Shown here in pieces: positions 35,310 through 49,038 of a stretch of 64,000 nt of DNA (its first letter is position 1; every line of letters begins with the position of its first letter). This DNA comes from Moniliella sp. 'wahieum' (Eukaryota; Basidiomycota; Moniliellomycetes; Moniliellales; Moniliellaceae): contig RSEE01000071.1 of NCBI GenBank assembly GCA_003971905.1, positions 124,001-188,000 on the forward strand, given 5' to 3'. The notes beneath the pieces are model-generated. The model did not search any database, was not told the origin of the DNA, and worked only from the letters and a program-made list of their open reading frames with translations. The position numbers and the translations under genes are program-made.

Positions 35310-36937
35310 AGCGCGTGTGTCCGCGGAATGGTTTCGTCTGCCCTTTGCATACCCCAGCTTTGACAGGTGGAAAAACGATGCTGAACATGGCGGAAACATG
35401 CAAGTCACTATAGTCACGCGTCACGGTGGTACGGCGACAGTGGCAGCTTGAAGCTTGAAGCTTGAAGCCGACGGGAGAGTTGGGACCGAGCAGCGCCTCG
35501 GCCTTGGCCACGGCGTTTCAACTGAAGTAGTGGGGCATCTACCAGGCAGCACAAGGGCAGGGCCAAACATATGTATGACGCGGCCACATTCCATGGCGGA
35601 CGAGCAATCTCTTTATTAGGCCAGCTTGACGTTCACCCCAGCAGTCAGTCACTCGCCATCGCTCAGCTGTCAGTGGCTGAGCGCAGTGGCTAGTGTCTCA
35701 TGTCCTTCCTGCCCCCAGCCGTCCAACGTCCAACGTTTATTTCGGCCTTTAAGCTTTAGGCCTTACGCCTTGCACCTTGAAGTTTGAGCCTTTAGGCCTA
35801 TATGGCCGGTCCCACGCCTTATTCGGCCTTGGGCTTTAGGCCCTACACGGCCCAACCGATCAGAGCCTCCTCCGCGGGTCATTAATCATTGATCTCGGTG
35901 ACCAAGAAATCATCAACGCGACTGTCGGGTCTTGGCAGAAATGCAGTATCGAAGCGCCTGGGTTGTTGACTAGTGACTAGGAGTGACTAGTGACTGCGCG
36001 TGCGTATATCGGTGTCGCACTTTTGCCATGGCCGAACCAGCCCGAGACTTGAATAACCCGCGCGGAACAAGGCGCTGAGCGTCTGGGCTGAAGAGCGTGG
36101 CAGGCACCAAGGGCTGGTAACCGTTAACCGACAACCGTAACGCGTAACCGATGCCCGGTGCGGGCTTTTGAGGGGGCGCTGCGGAGGGAGAACGAATCTG
36201 ACCGGTTTGATCCCTGGCGGCTCGCAACGCGTAAGGAAGAAACGTTGGGGCATACCCCGGGTGTGTCAGGGTGTGTCCCACTGATGCGCCCCGTCCCTCC
36301 AAGGAAAAACACAGGCTGCCGGTGAAAGCAGCGCAGATGACAAGTGGGACAGCCATGATTGATGGCACGCAATGACATATCCAGACAAGCCTACCAGAGA
36401 AAAAGCAGGGCTGTACTGACCACCGAGGGAACCGAGTGGGTCTGCCCAGCCCCAACGAAGAGTAGGATGCTGCGATGTGAAATGTGCGAGTAACCATGTC
36501 ATCGATTATCCTCGAGTTACTAGTTACTGCTGGGTATTAGGCTTGCACCGATACGTCGGGGTGGTAGTTGTCGCAGGCTGTGGACTACGCCTCGCATGGC
36601 ATTCGCCGACCCCGACCCTGGCCGAGCCCACACGTCAAAAAGCGAGATATGAGGCTGTGATTTATTTCACAGGGCTACTTGGGCAAGCATCATCCTCATG
36701 TGCCGCAAAGCATCCGCCACCTCGCGCCCCTCTGTGTTGTGCAAGAACTTCTTCCAGTCTCTCCTTTCCTCTTCTCCACCGCCGACCAACACTTCTATGA
36801 CCGCCTCAGTGCCGTCCGCTTCCACCGCCACCCCCCCTTAACCACTGCCTCTTCCAGCTGGCGCCCCGATCCTTCCGTCAGCTCTTCATCTTCCATCGCC
36901 ATGAGCCCTCTGAACACATCAGCCAAGTTTCAACCCT
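35310..36937. other. Intergenic with short repeats
   Basis: No gene is recognised. It contains a CTTGAAG array at 35446-35468, a run of GGCCT/TTTAGGCC palindromic units at 35741-35853, and ACTAGTGACTAG repeats near 35970-35990. TAACCG-type strings occur near 36120-36150. The last 200 bp are C/T-rich and lead into the lipocalin-like gene. Confidence 0.4.
35741..35853. repeat. GGCC-centred palindromic repeat cluster
   Basis: Strings TTTAGGCC, CGGCCTT and TAGGCCTA alternate over about 110 bp on both strands, with the heptad-like CTTGAAG between them. The units are irregular rather than tandem. Confidence 0.6.
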
Positions 36938-37425
36938 ATGCATCCCTCCCAGGCTACTCTCTTCCGCCATCTTATCGGCACCTGGAGTCTGGAGCGCGCC
37001 GTAGCCACCAATGCGGAAGGCAAGTTCTCGAGATGCCTCGGCCCTTGTCCCCAGGGTCTGCTCATTTACAGCCCTGAGGGCTACGTCACCACCTTCATCG
37101 AACGTGCTGGACGGCCGATTTGTACACTGGTCCATTTGAGCTCCTCGCTCCTCCGAAGAGCTGTCCACGTCTCCCGATGCACTATGCTGGGACATGCCCG
37201 ACTCGTCCATCTATCCAGAAAGATTGGCACCATGCAACGCGAACTCAAGATTATTGAATCAGGACCACATCCTCTCTTAGCCATGCACATTCCAAATATG
37301 GGCAAATGCGTAAGTCTCCCCCTCTCCCTTCTGTCACTGTCGACACACTTGCTGATGTCCACGTATTTGCTCTACAGGGAACGCTTGACTTGCACTGGCG
37401 ACGGCAGGAGGTCTTTTCCTTTTGA
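36938..37425 (+). CDS. Lipocalin-like domain protein
   Basis: The fold binds small hydrophobic ligands; the substrate is unknown. From the ATG at 36938 the protein reads MHPSQATLFRHLIGTWSLER, then FSRCLGPCPQGLLIYSPEGY and VTTFIERAGRP. This fits the start of the lipocalin-like (Lipocalin_5) family (LxGTWxL, GPxPxGxLxYxxxGYM). A 68 nt intron (37310-37377) precedes TLDLHWRRQEVFSF and TGA, the expected last strand. The total is about 140-160 residues, normal for the family. The middle (37110-37250) seems to change frame. An upstream ATG at 36901 in another frame is an alternative start. Confidence 0.6.
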
Positions 37426-37913
37426 ACTACGGTTGCCCTCCCTCACTCCACATCAGTCCCGTCCCATGGACAACATTTTAGTTCGTCTTCTGTGTTACTC
37501 TCATATACACCTCATGCGCCCGGGCTATATTGCGGCCCACTTCTCTGCTTATGCTTTTTCTAGCTCATATCTGTGCTTATTGTGGCTCAATGGCCGTTTT
37601 GACGCTGGACTGGCTATCGAGGTAGCCGTTCCTACGCTTGGCTGTTCCACTTATATACGCCACCCCTCTGTGTTCCCATTCGACATGATCGAAGCTATCA
37701 GGCCTTGGCCCCCCCGCGGGGCCTTCGGTAGCGTCAGTGGAGCATTAGCATAGGACACAGCAGTTTATAAGTGAATCGGCTTGATCTCGAAAAAAAGAGA
37801 GGAAAAATAAATTGAAACTGCGAAATATGCTCAACCGATCGAAGTTGCAGTGCGTGACGGCGGACAACCACCACTCACTCCAACCCCCCCACCACCATCA
37901 CACTCCCCTCGTC
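37426..37913. other. Intergenic
   Basis: No conserved gene is seen. A purine-rich, A-rich segment near 37780-37815 precedes PRP16. An in-frame upstream ATG at 37827 would add 29 residues to it. Confidence 0.4.
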
Positions 37914-41668
<3,755 letters not shown>

Positions 41669-41784
41669 GGCCGAGGAAAACACATGCGTGGCACTTCGTG
41701 CGAAGATCAGCTCCATCCAAAGTACCAGATCCATACAAATGCAGATGCACTAGTGATACCATAGGATAGAACACGAGACTACGT

Positions 41785-42718
41785 CTACATCCGCTGCGCT
41801 TGGTGGGCAAGAAACAGGCTCGCCGTGACCGCGGACCCAGCTAGGGCACCGACCAAGCCAGCGACCCAGGGCTGGGCCAGTCTGTCCGTAGTGCCGGCGG
41901 CGAATGCAGCAAAAGAATGGACTGTCTTGCTCAAGAGCCCTCGGAGGGAGGGGGGGCAAGAGCTTGGACATCTCTTGCTGCGTAGGCACGATGGGCGGTT
42001 GGCCTGGTACCCTTGCAGAAGAGGCGGATTTGGTCTTGGTCCAGCTGGGCCAGCTGCTCAAAGGACCAGGTGGTACAAACGGCGCTCATCCATCCCATCC
42101 GTTTCTTCCTTCTTGGGGGGAAGGCGCCACCTGACGCAACTGTCTCCGTAGCTCACCCACCTGCTCGATCGCAGGACCAACAGCGTCCGGCAGCGCTTGC
42201 TCAATCCGCTGCCGAATCAACGATGCCAGCTTAGGCCCCCGTCCACCGGTAGAAACCATGACTTGCAGTGCCCGCGCCGGATGAGACTTCCAAAGTAAAA
42301 GTCGCACTCGGGCGGAACATCAGCCACATTCACTGGGATTCGACGCAGACGACACGCGCGGCAGATCGCCCGGCTGAGGTCCGCGTCATCAATGGCGGTC
42401 AGGACCAGGTCGTATTGCACGCCAGGAGCGGCATGACGGTCCGAAGGCACCTCCCCCTCCGCAGGCGAGAGATCCAACTCGATTTCAGGCGTAAGGAACT
42501 TGCGGTCCAGGTACACGTCTACCTCGCCTTGCGCCACGCGGTAGCGCAGCTCCTCGCACAGCCCCTTGGGGCGCGAGCAGGGTGACGTGCGCATCGGCGT
42601 CTTGACGTTGACCAGGCGCCCGGCGGCAACAGGACCGCCGCCAACGATGAGCACGCGCTTGCCCTTGAGCTGGTACGCGAGCAGCAGCCCGCCCCCGGGA
42701 CGATGGTCGATACGCCAT
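41785..42718 (-). CDS. MET8: Sirohaem synthase Met8 (precorrin-2 dehydrogenase/ferrochelatase)
   Basis: Met8 oxidises precorrin-2 with NAD and inserts iron to make sirohaem for sulfite reductase. The sequence has LAYQLKGKRVLIVGGGPVAA (NAD-binding loop), DADLSRAICRACRLRRIPVN, VADVPPECDFYFGSLIRRG (catalytic Asp region) and MVSTGGRGPKLASLIRQRIE, and ends the core with GELRRQLRQVAP. The C-terminus differs from yeast Met8: after a short helical region comes LAQPWVAGLVGALAGSAVTA with SLFLAHQAQRM, a likely membrane segment just before the stop. Three or more frame changes occur, and the ATG at 42718 needs one in a G run. It is convergent with PRP16 and divergent from SCO1. Confidence 0.85.
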
Positions 42719-43151
42719 GGATGGTGGTCAGCAGGCAGGCTGGTCGGCTCGTCCGCACGCCAGCCAGCCGAGCGGCTGCGGAGAAAGTCAGCGACGAAGC
42801 TGTCGGAGATGGGCCGGGGATAGCGGTTACAAGGGGGCTACTGGCGGCTGGCGGCTGGTTAGGCCGGCGACGAGAAGTGTCCGAATGCAATTTCAACCCG
42901 AACGGCTGGCCCCGAATTCAGGGAAGGCCCACGGCACGGCTGCGCGTTACCTAAGTGGCCGGGTTGAACATTGAAGACGGGAGAGGCAGGGCGCAGGCAA
43001 GCACTTAACTGGCCATTCCGCATTCGTCTCTGCCGTCGTCGGCAGGCCACCATCGCTACCACCCCACCCCCACCACCACCACCACCACCACCACCTTCAT
43101 CCGGCACCAGGAGGCTTTCGCGTGCTTTTTGCATCCCTATCCTTCTTCACC
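42719..43151. promoter_or_regulatory. Divergent MET8/SCO1 promoter region
   Basis: This 433 bp gap separates two start codons. It includes a (CCA)n run near 43060-43095 close to SCO1. No TATA box is obvious. Confidence 0.35.
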
Positions 43152-44155
43152 ATGTCCTGGCGCACTGCCCGGCTTCCGGCTGCATGCAGACCTGCGTTGT
43201 CGCACGCCCTTGCGCCCATGCCCCCTCGTCCGCCCTCCCCCGCTCCCCCGCGGCAGCCGCAGCATCCACATCCCCCAGCTCCCGCGCCCCAAGGGCAACA
43301 CCCCCGTACGTCTCCTGTCGCGCACCGCTCCCGTCCAGGCGAAGCGCCCACCACTCAAACTAACGCTCCCATCTTGCGGGGTGGCGACAGGCTATCCTAG
43401 TGTCGTCAGCTATTGGTCTGCTGGCCGGCGGCCTGCTCTTTGGCAAGCATATCAGCGACCAAAAAGCGCAAGAACAAGAACAGATCCGTACCCGCAAGGA
43501 AATGTCCAAGTCATCCTATGGTCGCCCTAGTCTTGGCGGCCCGTTTGAGCTGGTGCTGGCTACGGAAGATCCGCAGACAGGCAAGCCGATTGGGCGCAAG
43601 ATCACCCATCTGGACCTGTTGGGCAGGTTTTCCCTCATTTACTTTGGCTTTACCAACTGCCCTGATATTTGCCCTGAGGAGCTGGAGAAGATGTCTGCTG
43701 TGGTGAGCTCGGTCGAGAACCGGTTGGGTGAGGTGATTGAGCCTGTGTTCATCTCTTGTGACCCGTGGAGGGATACGATTGAGAAGACAGCTGCGTATGC
43801 TAAGGATTACCATCCCAAGTTGGGCCCTGACGGGTCACTGGGATGACATTAAAAATGTGTGCAAGGCCTATCGCGTCTACTTCTCCACCCCGCCAGTGCC
43901 GATCCCAACTCGGATTACCTCGTGGACCACTCCATCTTCTTTTACCTCATGGACCCGGAAGGCCGTTTCGTCGAAGTCTTCGGCCGCAATTCCGAGGTGG
44001 CCGAGACACGGGAGATTGTCCTGAAATATGTCAAGCAGTGGAAGGACGCAGGCTTGCCCCTGGCTAAGAGTGACGTGAAGGAAACGCTCATCGCGGACCG
44101 GGGTAGGAACGTCACCTCGCTCGATACACCATTTACCACTTTGCCTTCGGCATAG
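43152..44155 (+). CDS. SCO1: Copper chaperone Sco1 of cytochrome c oxidase
   Basis: Sco1 sits in the mitochondrial inner membrane and delivers copper to the CuA site of Cox2. The protein starts MSWRTARLPAACRP, an Arg-rich targeting sequence followed by a long Pro-rich linker. A membrane helix (VSSAIGLLAGGLLFGKHI) comes next. The thioredoxin-like domain has LIYFGFTNCPDICPEELEKM, whose CxxxC binds copper, and FISCDPWRDT. KAYRVYFSTP and YLVDHSIFFYLMDPEGRFVE follow, the latter with the copper-binding His. It ends TPFTTLPSA. Frame changes occur near 43390 (before the helix) and 43845. Confidence 0.94.
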
Positions 44156-44239
44156 GCCTTTGCAAAAAAGAGAAAAGGCTTTGCCCAACCAAAAATACAT
44201 GCATCATCATTTGCACCATTCACCATTCACCATTTCCTC

Positions 44240-45015
44240 TCACTTCAGCTCCAGTACCCATGCACTCCGCGGCTCAATTCCCTCCTGGTAGTAGGTCGGG
44301 ATCTCGTTTGCCATGATGAAGCCATGGTGCTCGTAGAAGGTCCGCGCGTCCTGGTTACTGGTTTGCACGTTGAGGTATATGCTCTCGATCTTGAACTCCT
44401 TAGTGTCCTTGGCCTCCTTACTTCCTTAGCCTCTTTGGACTTGGGTGCCCCGTGCGGAAGAAGGGCGACGGTGGTCCCAGGCTTGGCGACCTCAAGCACA
44501 TTGCTCAGCAGCTTGCTCGCTAGACCAAGACGGCGGTACGGTGCAAGCACACCCAATGTCATGATGTACACCTTTACGCTCGTCTCGGACGTAACCTCGT
44601 AGCGACAGATCACGTTGCCGACGGGCAGGTCGTTGAAGTAGGCTGTGCTCAAGGTAGACCGTTAGACCGTTAGACCGTTAGACCGTTAGACCGTTAGACC
44701 GTTAGACCGGTAGACCAGGACGGGTAGGTCAGAACGAACGCATTCCCCAGAATCATCACTTAACATACCAATCTTGTTGAGACTGCGCACTTGCTGCCAG
44801 AGCGCTTCTTGATAGAAGCTGTCGGAATAGGCGACCGGGAAGAGGGCTGCATGGAGCATCTTGACCTGGCCAAGGTTGTTCGGGGTCATCTGGTCCAACA
44901 CCGTTTTGCGCGCAGCAACCAGCTCGCGGCGGACGGGTGCAGCAGACGCATTCGCCTTGCTCCTGCGCGCGGGGAACGACAAGGGAGGCAGCGGCGGTAG
45001 ATCAGCAACAGCCAT
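44240..45015 (-). CDS. NAA50: N-alpha-acetyltransferase Naa50 (GNAT)
   Basis: Naa50 acetylates N-terminal Met of nascent proteins and associates with NatA. The protein starts MAVADLPPLPPLSF; exon 1 carries LDQMTPNNLGQVKMLHAALF and PVAYSDSFYQEAL. A 126 nt intron (44768 to 44643) follows LNKI. Splicing to the CACAG acceptor restores KIAYFNDLPVGNVICRYE, as in human NAA50. The acetyl-CoA motif is YIMTLGVLAPYRRLGLASKL. The end matches the family (FYEHHGFIM, then YYQEGIEPRSAWVLELK). A frame change lies near 44410-44430. The intron contains an octamer array with repeated branch-site sequences. Confidence 0.92.
44653..44716 (-). repeat. Octamer array GGTCTAAC inside the NAA50 intron
   Basis: On the sense (minus) strand six perfect GGTCTAAC units are flanked on each side by a degenerate GGTCTACC unit. 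Each perfect unit contains CTAAC, the fungal branch-point consensus. The last copy lies about 20 nt before the acceptor. Confidence 0.95.
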
Positions 45016-45223
45016 GGCGCACGTAATGGTGGTGGTGCTGGCCGTGGCTGCTCTGGACTTGGGCCATGCAATGGGAAGTGCAAGTGGCACCGACGCATTC
45101 TCAAATCTCAGCCGCCATTCCGCGCCGCCGTTCCGCCTGCTCCACCGCCGCCCCGGCCGGGCGTAGGTACCATTAGGTAGAGGAGCGCCGGCGGGCGTCG
45201 GGGTGCTACCATCTCGCCTGCTG

Positions 45224-45695
45224 ATGAGTGGCGCCGACGTATCTGCCGTGTCTGCTGCCTCGCTTGCTGCCCCCCTCACGCCTGTGGCGGAGACCACGAC
45301 CAGCACACCCGCCGCAGCCGAGGAGAAGGGTAAGCTGGTCGAAGCCGGCTGCTGCCCCGCTCCTCCCCAATCCCTCGGCCTCCCTTGGCGCTTCGACGCT
45401 TCCCCAGGAAATTACCTCCCCCCACCAACTCACCGACTGGGTCGACGCAGCGCTCCATCGGCTCGAGTCCCAGTTTTCCACCCTCAATCGTCAATACGAG
45501 GCACGCTCACAAGAAATGTCCGACCGGATCGATGATTTGGAAAAGTCCATTACCAGTGCGTTCGTCCGGTGGCTGTCCTGCTTGGAAAAACATGTATCAA
45601 CACGTGCATCGCCTAACCCCTCACCCCTCACCCCTTTCTTCCCAGACTTGATCAATGGGGTTGCCACGACCAAGTCGGCAGAGGCATCCCCCTGA
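45224..45695 (+). CDS. HSBP1-like coiled-coil protein
   Basis: HSBP1 family members are small coiled-coil proteins that bind HSF1 trimers and take part in WASH-complex assembly. The ATG at 45224 gives [20 protein letters not shown], a low-complexity lead. After a frame change near 45370-45400 come [20 protein letters not shown] and then [17 protein letters not shown] 90 nt intron (45556-45645, branch GCCTAAC) follows, then [15 protein letters not shown]. The core [12 protein letters not shown] plus the next helix matches HSBP1. It is divergent from NAA50 (208 bp) and convergent with seryl-tRNA synthetase. Confidence 0.75.
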
Positions 45696-45894
45696 GCGGG
45701 CGGCTGCGACGGCATTATCGTTTTGTGGCAGGAGTTGGTGTATGGGCTGTTAATTGCGGCGCGCTCGCAACGTGTACTACTATTTCGTTCCTGAAAGCAC
45801 GACGGAAGGGGAAGACATATGGCATGACGAGGGGATGAAGGTGGGGAGGCGGCGAAAATGGAAGCAACAAGGAGAACATGGGACCAGAAGCCAG

Positions 45895-47409
45895 TTACTT
45901 CTTCGCCGGCTTCTTCGCTGGCAGCTGGCGCGTGTAGGGGAGGAACGTCTGGCCGCCCATGTAGGGCTGCAGTACCTTGGGCACATTGAGTCCCTCGTAG
46001 TCTGGTAGTTCTCCACGATGCAGCACAGCGCGCGCTCGGTTGCACACAGCGTTCCGTTGAGCATGTGGCAATACACTTTCTTCCCATCGTTCTTTTGATC
46101 CCGCACCGCACCTCGAGCTCACGCGACTGGTAATCCGTGCAGTTGGAACACGAGACGAGCTCCTTGTACTCCTTCTGGAATGGGAACCAGGCCTCGAGAT
46201 CAAACTTGGTCGCCGCAGCGTTGTTCAGCGCACCCGTCACGATCGCCACGACGCGGTAGGGAATGCCCAAGCTCTCGTAGAACGCACGCGAGTTGCTCAG
46301 CATGTGCGCCAACATCGCTCGCGACTGGTCCGGCTCGGTAATGCAAAACTGTTCAATCTTCTCAAACTGGTGCACACGGAACAGACCCCACATGTCCTTC
46401 CCGTGCGAACCGGCCTCTTTGCGGAAACAAGTCGAGTAGCCAGCGTACATCTTTGGTAGCTGCTCTGCCGGCTTGTCGAACCACTCGCCCGCATGGAAGG
46501 CCGAGATGGGCTGCTCAGAAGTAGCAATCAAGTACTTGTCCACCTCGTCCCCTTCGCGGATCCCATACAGAAACTCGTCAAATTCCTCCAGCTGAGCCGT
46601 CTTGGCCATCAACTCCTTTTTCATAAAAATGGCGTTTGCACTTTTTTGAACTTGGCTACTTTCCCCTCAGCCCCCTCCTTGGCCGTCTTGCGGAACTCAC
46701 GCGTCTTGAGAAAATCAAGCGCATACGAAATCAAGGCTTGGTTCAGGTCCACTCCGTCCCCAGTCAAGAAGTACCCACGGTGGCCCACCACCTTGACGCC
46801 GCGCTCCGAGTCAAACATCTCGAGGCGGTACATGACCTCGTCGTGGGAGAGAATGTCGCTAGTGCCTCGTCAGCCATGTGCGCTGGCACAGCGCATAGGA
46901 CCAGCCAACAAGGAGGCGGAGGGGGGGGGGGGGGGCAGGGGATACGATAATACGACGTACGTTTTCATTTCCGGGTTGCCATAGGTAGCAACGATAAGGT
47001 TGTTGTCTTCGGTGTCTGACGAGGGAACCTTCCTCTCCTCTGGATGGGCAGGGTCGACCAGCGGACCAATCTCATCATCTACCAAGTTACCAATCTTGCG
47101 CGCCTCTTTGCGCACCGCATCTTCCGCCTGGGCCACCTTGGGCTTAGCGGCAGCCACCTGAGCATCCAGCTCCTTCTTCCTGTTCAACTCCTCGTCGGCA
47201 GACTGCTTGGCCTTGCGCTTGGCAGTAATCTGCTTCTGCGTCGCATTGACCTCCTTTTGCAGCGCGTTGAGCTCAAATTGCGCCCGGTCCAGTCCTTGTA
47301 CAATGCCAGCGTACGGTCGACAAGCGTCGGATCGGCGTACCGCTTCGCGCTGCGAGGACCGCACAAGTCGGATCCCGTCCTCGTCCTTGAGCAGGTTGAT
47401 GTCGATCAT
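45895..47409 (-). CDS. SES1: Cytosolic seryl-tRNA synthetase
   Basis: A class II synthetase that charges tRNA-Ser. It starts [20 protein letters not shown] and has the long N-terminal coiled-coil arm ([20 protein letters not shown]) that grips the tRNA variable arm. An intron begins at 46960 (GTACGT) and ends near 46880. Catalytic motifs follow: [40 protein letters not shown], motif 2 [20 protein letters not shown] with [11 protein letters not shown], and motif 3 [20 protein letters not shown]. It ends [10 protein letters not shown], a Lys-rich tail as in other eukaryotic cytosolic enzymes. Frame changes include one in a T run near 46625. Confidence 0.95.
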
Positions 47410-49038
47410 ACTGCGATCCAAGTGAGGCCAGTGAAGCTAGTGAGTACTGCGTGGTGGATAGGGCCTAGTTAGTGGTGGGCAGACGAACCGCACCAGCGCT
47501 TGCTCGCCCCGCCGCCGCGCTGGCGTCTGCGGCGCTCGACACGCACCCAGCCTACGCCGTACAGCCTGCAGCCTGCGGGTCGCCTCCTCAGGCGTTTTTG
47601 GCCAGGCGGAATTGCCTCGCTTCTTCTTGGCCGCCGCACGACCGAGTCACAAGTCACGTGCCCCCGCCAGTCACCTGACCTGGTCTGCCTGGGTTGTCAA
47701 ACGTCAAGCGTCAAGCTTCAGCTTCATATCGCAGGTCCCTTTGCTTCTCGACCATCCCGTTGCCACTCTTACCCCTCTTTGTCCCTGCCACCTTCTTCCT
47801 CCATCCTCGACTTCACACGCTTCATCGCATTTACCATTACCAATGCACGTTTCGCTGGGCAAGCCGCACGTACCTTCAGGTAGCGCTCGCCCTTCAGCTT
47901 GGCCCTCCTTCTCCCCTGCCTAGCATACCGGGGGCCCGTTCCACCCCTTTCAGCGGCCCGTCCCATCATGGCATTGAAGATGCTCTCTGCCTCGGCCTGA
48001 TAACGCCATCCATTTCGGCTCGCTTGCGCTTGACCACCCTTGTGGGCCCGATGATCGACATGATCATGTTGAAGCCGTGGGCTTACTAGTTACTTGTGGT
48101 CTACTGCACCCGCTGGGCGTTCGATGGCTGGGCTATGATTATAGGATAGGATTTGGGCTCCGATGTGGGCGCTCTATGTTGGGGCAATTTGTACCTGCTG
48201 TGATCGCGTCTGCTCCTACTTGTGGGTCTCCCTTGTGGGTCTCCCTTGCAACGATGATGAGCCGGGGATGGCACACCAGTCAATGGGATGGCCCCGAAAG
48301 AGATGGAACGAGTAAGATTGAGGGTGGGTTGTTTGGAATACAGTTAGAGAAGCAGCGGATGTGCGTGCCCCCGTGGGTGTGGTCTTGGCGATCGGCACGA
48401 AGCCTTTCGGGGGGGAGTGGAAGGGGTGATGGGTGAACGCGTGGCCGGGGTGGGGAGAGGGACTGGAGTGGAGAGGGTGAGTGCCGAGTTGGGACGTGTC
48501 GATCCTTGCCAGTCACACTACATCACATGTCACTGTGCTCGCGTAAGCACAGCGCCTAACCAGCACCCGGGACAGAACCAGGAGCCCTGCGTAGCTCAGG
48601 CGCTCAGCCTCAGCGCTCCGCCTCCGCTCCCAGACGAACGGCATCGTTCGAGGAATGGAGCAGCGGCGTGCTCTGCACGGGGGCAGTGCAGGCGGTGTGC
48701 GCTGCAGTGCCTGCCTGGGCACGGCTGATCAGCACGGCACAGGGCCAGTCTGGGAGGCGGCGATCGCTGCCCCAGCGCTGTTCGGTCACCGCTGATGGGT
48801 GACTCGCCAGCCGAGCGCCGAGCGCCGATCATCACGCATCACCCATGGGTGGCAGGCAGCGGGCAGGCACGGGCCGGGTGTGTCTGGCGCGCCGGGCGGC
48901 GGGTGCGCGGGGGCAGTGCGTGCGGAATGCTCGCCTCGCGTCCGCTGCCCAGCTGGGCTGCCTCGGCACATCCCAGCTGGCCATCCTCCCTCTCCCGTGC
49001 GCTGCTTCTCCTCCACCGCCTCCGCCGTCCTCCTCGCC
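47410..49038. other. Intergenic
   Basis: No conserved gene is recognised over 1.6 kb. Open frames at 47500-48090 and 48795-49030 look like composition effects. It contains CAAACGTCAAGCGTCAAGC near 47698 and a doubled TGTGGGTCTCCCT near 48220-48250. The end is C-rich, leading into the RNA-binding protein gene. Confidence 0.4.

Noticed and set aside
47500-48450. Small gene with LITPSISARLRLTT and similar runs
   Set aside because: Frames have no family resemblance, no consistent start and no splice pattern. They look like composition effects.
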